Assembly (NCBI RefSeq): GCF_000344685.1
Contig: NW_006920424.1
Coordinates: forward strand, 676,940 to 740,939
Length of the DNA stretch: 64,000 nt
Reading direction: 5' to 3'
From: Gloeophyllum trabeum ATCC 11539
Taxonomy: Eukaryota; Basidiomycota; Agaricomycetes; Gloeophyllales; Gloeophyllaceae
The notes under the pieces are model-generated. The model worked only from the letters and a program-made list of their open reading frames with translations, searched no databases and was not told the DNA's origin. The translations under genes were made by a program, and so were the position numbers. Of this stretch, positions 1 through 9,645 are shown piece after piece. Each line of letters starts with the position of its first letter. The stretch's first letter is position 1.

Positions 1-937
1 TATATTGCAAGCGACATTCCAAATTCCTGGTGAACATATCAACGATATACTCATTCGCAAGGCGTCCGAATATATGGAAACGTTCCTCTCGCAGGAGCCG
101 AGCCCGATAGTGCCAAATCTGAGATGTCGGGGAGTCATGTTCGGCACTGAGGAGACCGTGCTCCCGCTGGTCATGCCGTAAATCTCTTCCATCACCGACA
201 ACTCCCCATCCAAGCGTTCCGTGAGGGAAAAGGAGAGGGTATGCGAGGGGTTCCCACAGGCGGCTAACCGTCGGGATGGGTATGTTCACGCTGGTGTCCT
301 CCCTATTCACAATAATGCGGCGGCTGCGAATGTCGGCCATGACAGTATTATCCCATACAAATATTGCTGCAATCTCGGCAGCGGTCCCAGTGTCCTCGAG
401 AGCAATTCCCGCGGAAGGACATATATTCACAGGAATGTATGAAAGGTACCGGAGCGCGCGAGCGAAGGGGTTAACACGAAGCAATGCTTTAGCGACTGCC
501 GAAACCCAACCCAGCAGCATGTCTTCCATGTAGGAGGCATGAGGTGCAGCGTCTTTGAGCATGCCGTCGTATAGAATCCAGCGTATGCTGGAGCTGTCAT
601 GGCCGGGACGGATCCGGTGATAGACTTTGCCTTGCACTGCGACCATTCCGTCACCTGGAGGGAAATTCATTGTCGTTTCCATGGATGCGAAGGAGAAGAT
701 CAGATTGAGCTTCCGTGAAAGTTCAGAGATGCGTGGATGACGGATGAGTGATGTATACTCGTCAGGAAGAGGTGGGAGTCGCTGGACGTCTTGCAAACGG
801 GAGCCATTCCTGCCACAACAGAAGTCTGAACGCTCGTTGGTCAAGAGAGCAACACCGCAGCGCGAACATGTTCTGTTCCAGCGCAGAGTAGGTGTAGAGA
901 TTCCAACAATGGACCAAGTATTTGTAGTGTCCGACAT
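1..937 (-). CDS. Helitron Rep/helicase, N-terminal part (runs off the left edge)
   Basis: An uninterrupted reading frame of about 312 codons begins at the ATG at 937-935, right after an in-frame TGA, and leaves the window at base 1. Near residue 25 it carries a zinc-binding pattern (CSRCG, then FCCG about 15 residues later), followed by the segment RKLNLIFSFAS. The downstream half reads PLAYPLLFPHGTLGWG, then WHYRARLLREERFHIFGRL and NEYIVDMFTRNLECRL. That order is the signature of the Helitron_like_N domain that precedes the HUH nickase and PIF1-type helicase of Helitron transposons. The product would nick and unwind DNA during rolling-circle transposition. The Rep and helicase parts lie outside the window, so intactness cannot be judged. 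The family call is firm; whether the element is active is unknown. Confidence 0.85.
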   Translation of the reverse strand, partial: MSDTTNTWSIVGISTPTLRWNRTCSRCGVALLTNERSDFCCGRNGSRLQDVQRLPPLPDEYTSLIRHPRISELSRKLNLIFSFASMETTMNFPPGDGMVAVQGKVYHRIRPGHDSSSIRWILYDGMLKDAAPHASYMEDMLLGWVSAVAKALLRVNPFARALRYLSYIPVNICPSAGIALEDTGTAAEIAAIFVWDNTVMADIRSRRIIVNREDTSVNIPIPTVSRLWEPLAYPLLFPHGTLGWGVVGDGRDLRHDQREHGLLSAEHDSPTSQIWHYRARLLREERFHIFGRLANEYIVDMFTRNLECRLQY

Positions 938-3318
938 CTTTCAATATCAATATTGGTCAATATACACAGTCAGAGTAACAATTATAGCCATTCTCCGTAC
1001 AGATGAATAGCAATATCAATGGTAGATGCACGAGACTTAGTTGTTCCGTTGTGCCGTGTAATGTGTAATATAGAGAAGAGTGCGTCAAGAAACAGGTGAA
1101 ATGTCGTCGCAAGCCTGAGTATTACAGCTTTCACTGCCGGAGAGGGACTCAAGTGCAGGAAGGTCGTGAAGCTGATAAATAAAGCTAAAAAGAGATGTTC
1201 TAGAATGGACGTCGGGACGTACATCTCCATAGTCCTGACTGGGTTCTGTCGTGCAGTTTGGGGCTGAATCAAGCCGGAGATCGGCGTGGAGCCGCTTCAA
1301 GGAAAGCAAATCAATTGGTAATATAGGAGCAGATGATGACGGGTGACTTACTCTTTTAAAGTCAAGGAGAGAAGCCCATGAAGGAGCAGGTTTCAAGGGG
1401 TCAAAAATCTGGGAAGACAATCGAGATTAGAGCGAGATTGGGATGACGAAGGTGAGACGAACAGTTGCTGTTTGTTGTGGGAGTACCCCCCACATGGAAG
1501 CAGAGACCGTGCAATGATCATTAGACATAGACATAGAGTAATGCAGTAAACGAATGCACTGTCAACGTCCTTCAGACATGCATGCAAAGCGCCTCGCGAC
1601 TGTTGCTCAATGTATGCTGGCGATTGGGCAGCAGGGCTGCGAGTAGCGGTCAGCATTTGCCGAATCCAATAGAAGATGCTGTGGAGTATTCTGCACATTG
1701 GGCACAACGGCGGACAGAAAAGTGGTGAGGATGATGATACAAGGATGTGCATTGAAATAGTGTACCATCTGTGTGACTATCAGACTTGATGAGGAACCCA
1801 CTGGCAGGTGGTTACGAAGCATGCACTGGTGTTTCAGGGGTTGTAATATGAGCATTAGATGTCGGCAATAGATGTTTGCCATCCCGAAATGTGATTGGCT
1901 GGTAATGAGGGAGATGTACAATAGTGGAGTAACCTCAAAACAGCCGAGGGATATGGTCGCATATTAGTTTGTCACTGTTTACATGAAGCATCACCAATAT
2001 CGCTTGAGGTGTACATTGATGCATGCGAAGATGCGGAGGGAGCCCATAAGGGTGTCGGGAAGATAAGAATTCAATGATACTGCAGCCTACTGTCAAGGCC
2101 AACCGTCAGTAGCTCGACTCGCAGAAAGCCGCTGCTATGGCTGAAAGACGCACCACATCGCAGTCTCTCCGTGCATACCATATCCCTGCCCGAGGAGCCC
2201 GCCGCCCTATCCATCTCATTGCTGAACAGCATGCCATCAATGATGGCATCACCATACCTCGATTTGAGGGCTTGCTGCCCGAATATGTTCCGGTTCGTTC
2301 AGAGCATGTTGTGTGCAGGACCGACACATTTGTCGTCTTCTACGTGGACACGCAAGATGGGTGCCATGGTCTGCGCAGGAACAGGACCATTAGGTGCCTT
2401 CTTCAGAGAGATTGGATTGGTGATATTTTCATCTTTCAGAGAGCGTGCCGAGGTCGCCATTTGGTGAACATGAGGGGTGGAGATAAACATGTCGTACTGA
2501 AAGTCATGAAGAGGTCCGCCATAACGTCTATTATGAAGATGGCTGTGCTCACGTCTTAGAAAAATTTATGCAGAGTGTCGCATGATCGCAGCAAGGGAAG
2601 GGTCATGGAGACATCCATACGGATGGCATAAACAGATATGGGGGCGCAATAGTGCAGAGGTTGTGAGGGGTCGATGCGGAAGAGAGTAGACTGAGCATAT
2701 TCAATTGTCTTGTACTGTGCTTGTAACAGCAAGTTTGAGCATTGGACGCGCTGTGTATGGCTGAACGATCGGACAGTGCCCAACGCCAATACCTCTACCA
2801 CCCAGCCGGTCCCCATGGTCGGGGTCGCGTGAAGGGCAGTGGCAGTATGGATGCGGAGAAAGAACAGTCGAAGGTTGTTCAAAACGGTACAATGTATGCG
2901 GCAGAAGGAGGACCAAACGACGTGTATATATGTAGGTGTGTGTCAGGCGCTCTGAGGGATACCCACGCTATCTGCTGTTTAACAGCGCGTGTTGCGCCAC
3001 ATCTGCGTACGTAGCCCAAGTCTTTCATTTGGTAGGCGTGCGTAGCTGCCTTTCACTCATCACATTATGCAGCAAGATGATACATTGTAGGCATGAAGAA
3101 GGCTGTGGTATGTCGCAAGAGACAGCAAACGACGAATATTCAACATGAGGCATGCAGACATAGATTTGAAATAGGCTATCTATTCATACAGATAGATGAA
3201 AGCCCGAGTCAGTCTAGATGGACTTCGTGTATCTCGCTACCATCCTTGATCATGCGGACACTACATGTATAGCACTATCAGCTGAAAGGTGAACATGGAA
3301 TAACTCTCACCACGTTAA
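938..3318. other. No resolved gene between Helitron helicase and OB-like gene
   Basis: No frame in this 2.4 kb is long or family-like. Short open stretches on the minus strand at about 2110-2490 have some coding texture but no recognisable motif and would need unverified splicing. If the Helitron model is right, this is internal Helitron DNA or captured fragments. Confidence 0.4.
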
Positions 3319-4535
3319 TCATTTCGCCTTCCCCTTCCCCTTTGATGCAACCTTCCGCGTACGGCCCTTGACTGACTCAGCGGGACAGGATGCATCACTG
3401 GAGCGGTCAGGAACTACAGCATCAGCAGTTTCCGAAGGCGCGGTGTGCTCGAAGCTCAATCTGTTGAGTGGAGTGATCGGGGATGTTGTTACTGACAAAG
3501 GCACTTGAGTGCCGTTCTGCATTGCCTGTAAGAGCGCCAAGACGCTAGCGGGGTCAAAGTTGGGAAGAGCGGAAGAACGGGGCGCGGGAGCAGGGGCAGA
3601 TGAAGCTTGAAGGTTATTCGAACCGGAAGGCCCGGCAACAGGGGCGGCAGGGCTAGACGAGATACTGCGTGGAGCTGGAGAGATATCATGAGTAGATGTG
3701 GGCGAACAGATCAAGGGCATCACGTACCTGCAGATGAAGGTGTTCGCGGAAGAGACGCAAACTTCCGCTTCTTTGAAGGACTTGGTGTAGAAGGCAAAGC
3801 AGCGTCACCACTGCCACCATCCGCTGTGGTGTTTCCGGTACCTGCAGTATTGCCAGTAGTGCTGTTTTGCAGGGAGACGCTGAGAGTGAGATGCTCAATC
3901 ATGATGGAGAGCATGCCGTTTGAGTGGATAGAGTGGACAGGACCGAGGACTTGGAGCGTGGTGTTAACGAAGGGCGTGGGCGCTCGAGCCCATCTAGCAG
4001 TGGAGCCATCGAATATGCAGCTAGTGCAAAGACTTAGTACTTGTTATAGGTGGCTACAAAGTACTCACTGCAGGCCTGATTGGCGTGCTTCGTCTCGAAC
4101 GTACTCGCTGACGGTGATCTCAAATCCCTTCGATACACCATCACCCAAGGGTCGTGTTTGAGACAGCGTACGGCCGATCGCAATTGCCCAGGGAACGAGA
4201 CCGTCAGGGAGATGGTCATCGTAAGATTCGGAGTCGGGGTCGCCAGGGAATGCTTGCATAACTAACGAATCCAGGAGAACAGTGCCAGCAGTAGCATCTG
4301 CAGGCGAGCAAGCCTTTGCGAGCAAGAATACGACGGTGTCATCAGGCAGAATGGGCGTTGACTTCAGAGCCCACACACGCAGCTCAGCAGGGACTAAGGT
4401 CTGATCAGTGAGCTTCAATGACGTGCCGTACAGAATATGGGACGTCGTCTTGTCACTGTTTGGCGCAGGCCGACTGGTGACGACATGTTTGCCAGCCGAC
4501 AGAGCAAACAGTCCAAGGATGAGAAACGATGACAT
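3319..4535 (-). CDS. Hypothetical OB-fold-like protein with basic, Ser/Pro-rich tail, probably Helitron cargo
   Basis: Three exons (4535-4069, 4020-3728, 3674-3319) with introns of 48 and 53 bp close in frame to 371 residues. Residues 1-200 are beta-rich: GTSLKLTDQTLVPAELRVWA, then DDTVVFLLAKA, LLDSLVMQAFPGDP and PWAIAIGRTL. The second exon adds FDGSTARWARAPTPF and HSNGMLSIMIEHLTLSVS. The tail is low-complexity Ser/Pro/Ala with KKRKF and a terminal KGRTRKVASKGKGKAK stretch that could be nuclear localisation signals. The alternation of strands and the V.GPV..I element look like an OB fold of the kind found in single-stranded DNA-binding proteins; that is inference. I recall related proteins repeated in mushroom genomes. 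It lies upstream of the Helitron helicase on the same strand. The start codon is the least certain part, since the frame is open further upstream. Confidence 0.6.
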
Positions 4536-4745
4536 ACCCAGAGCAATAGACTCGCAGTGCTGTTGGTGCTTGGAACGAGATCCAGTTGCATCATATATAC
4601 CCGTTACGATACAAACATCATCAAAGCAAAAACCGAGCAAGTACAGCAGGGCAAAGAGGTACAAAGAGAAGACCGAGCGAAGTATATGATTTACGATTAA
4701 GCGACGGTAGGGTAGGGAGCAGAGGAGGAGTAGGAAGCGAGATCG

Positions 4746-4754
4746 TATATATAA
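4746..4754 (-). promoter_or_regulatory. TATA box of the OB-like gene
   Basis: On the minus strand TTATATATA is followed by a long pyrimidine-rich tract (about 4740-4620), the usual look of a strong fungal promoter and leader, some 200 bases before the proposed start codon at 4535. Confidence 0.4.
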
Positions 4755-4834
4755 CTTGAGGGCGGCAAGAGAACTAAGTCGGCTAGGATGAAGGGCAAAT
4801 AAGACCAAACGAAAGTCGGTCATCCACGTTATGA

Positions 4835-7182
4835 TACGGGAAATGGTATGCGCTGACTCATATAGGGAGCGGATTGTGGTGGTGAAGAGTGGCGGTAGAT
4901 TAAAGTGTTCTAAGGTCTGCCAGAGGTAGGTGTGCTCAATCTTGTCATATGCTTTCTCTTGATCAAGGGCAATGATAGCACCGTCTTGCTCCATTGCTTC
5001 AGCAAAGTTGATCATGGCTTTGGAGAGACGAACTTGGTCGAAGATGGAGCGTCCTGGCACGAACCCAGCTTGGTTCGCATGGACAAGCGTTATGTGAGTT
5101 GCCAATTGGAGCGCTAGGGCTTTAGTCATAATTTTGTAGTCAGTGTTGAGTAGGGTGATAGGCCGGTAGTTGGCAACATCAGTACGATCCTTCTTCTTAA
5201 AGATAGGGCACATCCAGCCCAGGGCAAAATCTGTGCCGGGGCGAATGCCATGTGTCTGGATATTGGCGAAGACCTTTGTAAGCATTTGTATAAGATTAAA
5301 AGATGATGCGTTAGGGCGAGCTTTAGTTGCCGCTACATGGCGCATCTCTAGTAGCTTCCAGATGTCATAGGGGATGCCATCCATGCCTGGTGCTGTACCT
5401 GTTTTGGAGAGGCGCAGGGCATCCTCGACTTGGTCTTCGGTGAGTTGGTTCGCCATTTCAGTTTCCACCAGTGGTAGGGTCTGACTGGTGGGGATGCTGT
5501 CTAATACTGCAGTTCTCGCTGTTGCCACATCCCCTGGGGTGTGCCGATCTCTGTCAGCATTCTGGAGTGCATTGTGGTAATCCCGAGTGAGTTCAGCCAT
5601 CTCATCAGATCGGGTCACGTAAGATAGGGCCAGCTCATGTACGACTACTATCACGTGACTATTTTTGTCACACTTGGCGGGGAAAGCACGAAGTCGGTCT
5701 TATAACTTTGGGCACAGGTAGAAAACCACAGATGTTTTTTATAGGAATCAAAGATACAGTACATACAAACAGTTCCTATAAAAAACATTTGAGGATCTCG
5801 ACCCATGGAAATTATAATAAGCTCGACAGTGGTGATTTCTATCGATGATCTCCTCGATTTCCTTACACTGACCTGCCATATATAGGCAAAACACGTGATT
5901 GTCACGGTGTGACCAAGGTAGTCGTGTATGGACTGGCCCTATCTTAGGTCTTCGATGAGGAGCCTGGCACAGTCAGGCGCGGTATGACATCACATGGCTT
6001 TTTAGGAGCTGTGACTCGGGATAGGTAGCGGGAGGGAGTCTCTCCGTGAAGTGCACATTTTGCTTGGCCGTGTGCTAGGGTTGCAGCAAACCTCTTCTTC
6101 GCAAGGTGGTTGAGTTCGCTTTCTAGTATCGCGGCATTCGTGCGTGCATTCTCTGATGTGTCCATGTTAGGGTCATTGATCGCAGCATCCAGGTCCCTTT
6201 GCAGGGCGCGTATTCGATTGTTCATCCTGGCTAGTGTGAGTTTAGCATGTTTTTTAGCACATTCTTTGCTTTTAATCTTGAACTGCTCCCAGAGCAGCTG
6301 GATGAGGGTCGGGTCAGCGGGTGCATCCCCCAGTGCCTCTACTTGTGCTTCTGTTTCACGTCCAAGCTGAGTAATATGCTGTAGGAGGGCTTCCTCGTGG
6401 ATCAGACCCGCTGGCCATGCCCATCTGCCCGGGCCAATGTATGGAGCATTCGCTGGTGCGTATCTCACGGACACCAAGTTGTGGTCGGTGGGGGTGACTG
6501 ATGGGCCCATGTACCATTCAGACAGTTTGGGTACGTGGTTGGTGCGTGAGTAGATTCTGTCTATCCTAGAGAATCTATTAAGACTGCTATAGAAGGTGTA
6601 CCGTCGTTCTGATGGGTTGTCGGTGCACCATGCAGCAACAAGGCCTAGCGTCATCCGGGTGTCACGGAGTGCATCGGCGGTGGGTTGCGGGTCGGCGTGG
6701 GGAGGGGATCGATCTATTGGGTCTTCAACAAGGTTGAAGTCCCCAACCATAAAGTCCAGATGGGGGAGGTCCTCAGTCTCCCATCTGTTTTGGATGCTTT
6801 GCCAGAAGTCACGTTGGGTGCCATAGTCATTTGGGGCATAGATGTTGAGTATTGAGATGGTGTCAGAGGCATGCCAAGTTGTGGTGAGTAGTAGCGCTCG
6901 GCCTGGCACGATTTCCTTGACAGAGACATTGCTAGTGCTGGTGATCTCACGGTTGAGTACGAAAGCCACACCAGCTGAGGCAGTCGGGCGGTCAGGGTCC
7001 GGGGAGTGGTATATCTGTAGTCGCCTGGAATACAGGTTCTGGACATCGTCCAGCATGGCATCATTCAAGTGGGTTTCTTGGAGTGCAAGGATGCCAATAC
7101 GCTGCTCACGTAGAAGGGCGTGGACACTGTTCCACTTTGATGTTGGGCTGGGTCCTGCGGCGGGGGAGTGGCGTCCCCGCAT
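4835..7182 (-). pseudogene. LINE ORF2 (APE endonuclease + reverse transcriptase), split by a MITE and cut at 3'
   Basis: The 7182-5944 part encodes an APE-type endonuclease: SLNMRG just upstream, LALQETHL, the VGDFNLVEDP motif and PTDHNLVSV. The 5619-4835 part encodes the first half of a reverse transcriptase: FKKKDRTDVANYRPITLLNT, AGFVPGRSIFDQ and the catalytic Asp in ALDQEKAYDKIE. The frame ends near YESAHTISR, before the expected YADD box, thumb, any second RNase region and any poly-A tail, so the element is dead. A 323-bp MITE interrupts ORF2 at 5622-5944. An ORF1 remnant ends at 7282, 5' to ORF2, as expected for a two-ORF LINE. No ATG-initiated upstream start other than 7182 is seen; the true ORF2 may begin at a non-ATG or upstream codon. 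Confidence 0.85.
5622..5944. mobile_element. TA-flanked MITE (323 bp) inside LINE ORF2
   Basis: The ends AGATAGGGCCAG.. are inverted repeats matching at 23 of 27 positions, both flanked by TA (5620-5621 and 5945-5946). There is no coding capacity. A perfect internal 16-bp hairpin arm (5729-5744 and 5773-5788) is present. TA target sites point to a Tc1/mariner-type helper transposase. Deleting the element with one TA joins the two halves of the LINE ORF2 exactly in frame. Confidence 0.85.
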
Positions 7183-7281
7183 ATTTAGGGAGGCAATAGT
7201 GATGTGTGCACGCGTGTTACGGCTGGTGCGGGGAGTCTCGCGTCTGTTATGGGTCGATGCCCGGTCGTCATTATGCTCATT

Positions 7282-7500
7282 TCAAGCAAGCCGTTGTCTA
7301 GGCTGTGTCTGGTTGTCCGCCGTAGCGGGTCCGCCACCGTGCTCCGTCGGGGTGTCCTCACGCATGGTTTGGGCGGTTGGCTCCCCACGCGCTCTACCCC
7401 CGGGGAGGAGTATTCCGTTACCGAGTTGTAAACCAGACGTAGGGGGTTGAATTTGTATTTGTGAAGCAGGTGTCGGACTACTGCCCCGGGCGTATGACAA
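7282..7500 (-). pseudogene. Probable LINE ORF1 C-terminal remnant
   Basis: An open frame with Gly/Pro/Gln-rich content stops at 7282, shortly before ORF2 sequence starts. It has no recognisable domain. Position and strand suggest the tail of ORF1; the 7500-8147 stretch between it and the gag-like frame has no clear reading frame. Confidence 0.35.
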
Positions 7501-8146
7501 TCAGTCTGGGTAGGGTGGCATTTACCGGTCACCTCAGTGGACTATGCTTGGGTGGTTCACATGCCATTCCCCTAGTAAGAAGGGCGCGTTACCGTCCGTC
7601 GCTTCAGCGTCTCCGCACAGCACATCCGGACCTAAATAGGTTGCCGTAGGCACACTGCCAGGTGTTGTGCTGCTGTCCTACTCTGCTTTCCTGTCCCGCT
7701 AGCGGTCAGTATATTTGGGCGGGTAGGTATAGGACGCCTGTGCAGCACGTCCGAGAATGTCCTTGGTCGCCAGCCTCCGGGCGGTACTAGGCGCCACGGA
7801 ACTGTGGTCGTCGCGTCCGCTTGCATGTGGCGGGGATGTTTATAGGCAGCTCTGAGTGCACGCAATGGTTACTGTCTGTTGTTCACCAGTAGCATATGCG
7901 TGTATTATCCTACAGGTACATGGTAATATATTTGAATTTGAGCAGGGGGGGCTATTAGTCAGGGAGGTAGCAGGAGCATGCGCGTTTTGTAGTTAAGGAG
8001 ACTCAGGAGGATGGTTAGACATAGAATCAAGAAGGAAATCAGAAGGAGGAGCGGGGCGCTACCTAATATGAGCATGGGCGGCTCTTTTGACACCATAGTG
8101 TTCAACGGGCTCGGAGCCCTTTTGTGGATATGCGGCCGCAGTCCAT

Positions 8147-9645
8147 CTAGTATCCGCGTCCTCGTCCGTGTCCTCTCCCGCCGCGTCCACTGCGGGAGGA
8201 TGCACCACCTCGGGCTCGGCCGCCAAGGCCCAGCCTATGCATCTTGTGGGGTGCGAATCCCTCGTATAGTGCAACGCTCTCCTTCAAGCCGAACGGGGGC
8301 ATCTTCTGCTGCAGCCCAATGGTGTCGCTGTCCGGGCCGAGCCAGCCGGGGAGCGAGGGGAGGGGGCAGAGCCCACTTGAGTGCGACGCGCATCCGCAGA
8401 TAGCGCAGGGGCGCGGGAAGAATGGCCGCCCCACCCCGTCGTCAAGGTGGGGGTAGGTCATCTGGGCGAGCTCCTTCCTAAATTCAATCCACTGCTCGAT
8501 CGACGTGAAGATATCATCATCGAGACACAAGAGCCAGATTGCGGCATCACCGCCGCCGGATACCTTCGAGGCGATTCGTCGGACGCTAAGGCAGTCGAGG
8601 ATGTAGGAGGTGTACGAGTATGTTTCGAGTTCGTTGTCAGTTTCAATGTCTTCCTGGACGATGTGGGCTAGGTGTTGAACTAGGCGCTGACTTAGCTGCC
8701 AGGTTCTATAACGTACCAGAACGTACCGGAACTCTCTGGAACATTCTGGTATATTCCATTATTGTACAAGGGAATGGAGCTCATGTGGGTCAGTGACATC
8801 ATAGGTGGAGCTCAGTAGGATTATAGATATTCCACGTAGCTTAGTCAGCCTATGGGCCACAGTGTATATAAACCCTGCAGCTCTGCTGCCTAATGACAAG
8901 GGTCGTTTATACGAGCTTTACCAGTAGCTACAGCATCCAACCAATACAGGTGAGTTGTGTAGGGCGCACTGTGCGTGCTGCTGCCTCCATAACTCTTCAT
9001 CACTAGGGAGAGCATGACTTCCACCCCTCACAGGCGTCGGAGAACGGCAGAGAGAACAGTCTCGGTCGTGGCATGGATGGCGAAACCTTGTAGTGGTAGT
9101 AGCAGCCTGGGCAGGCGAATGATATCGATATCATATCGAGCAGGCGAAAGGCGAGGAAGGTTATCCTGGTGAAGCTCCATACGCACTGAGCCAGGAGGCG
9201 CCGCCCGAGGTCGATGGGGACCAGGACCAGCCACACCATCGGCAGTGGGGCCTTTTCGTCGGCGGGTATGGGTGGCGTGATGCGCAGGTTCGCGCAGGCT
9301 GGGTCACTGGGTCCCATCAGCTCTAGGAAGGTTTTGGTCAAGGCACTCCCAATGATCTCGTCGGCGAGGGCAGGGGCGCGGGAGTCGCAGTTGGCGGGTC
9401 GGGCTAAGATCTTCATGAACCCCTCCGGCGGCTCGCACTCCAGCCACCGGTTGAGCTGTTCTGTGAGGAGGTTGTCATACGGGGACGTCGGGTGGGGGCG
9501 GTGGGTCTCCGCGAAACCCTCCGGCGGCGGCGGAGTGCACAGAGCCGCAGTGGGGAGAGCAGGGGCTGCTGCTGCTGCTGCTGCTTCCTCCTGGGCTGGC
9601 GCATTGGGCTTGCCCTTCGTCATGCGGCGGAGCTTGTCGAGACGT
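8147..9645 (-). pseudogene. Gag-like protein with CCHC zinc knuckle, broken by a solo LTR
   Basis: The 5' part (about 9645-9010) reads EEAAAAAAAPALP, PPEGFMKILARPANCD and PMVWLVLVPIDLGRRLLAQC followed by SFTRITFLAF. After the LTR the frame resumes at about 8667 with WIEFRKELAQMTYPHLDD and a CCHC knuckle of spacing CX2CX4HX4C (CAICGCASHSSGLC), then LCPLPSLPGWLGP and an RG-rich tail (RGRGGRGHGRGRGY). This order is typical of gag-like proteins of mushroom retroelements, likely ORF1 of the neighbouring LINE. There is a frame shift near 9080 as well as the LTR insertion. Its present first codons come from the adjoining inverted-repeat element, not from the original gene. Confidence 0.6.
8673..9002. 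mobile_element. Solo LTR (330 bp) with CTAGG target duplication
   Basis: It begins TGTTGAAC, ends TCTTCATCA, and is flanked on both sides by CTAGG (8668-8672 and 9003-9007). It contains a TATATAAACC box near 8868, placed as an LTR promoter. No internal retroelement region remains, so it is a solo LTR left by recombination between two LTRs. Superfamily (Ty3 or Ty1) cannot be told from the LTR alone. Confidence 0.8.

Noticed and set aside
4065..5654. A single 529-codon frame joining reverse transcriptase to the OB-like protein
   Set aside because: The middle is a promoter and pyrimidine-rich leader read as protein; the two halves belong to different elements.
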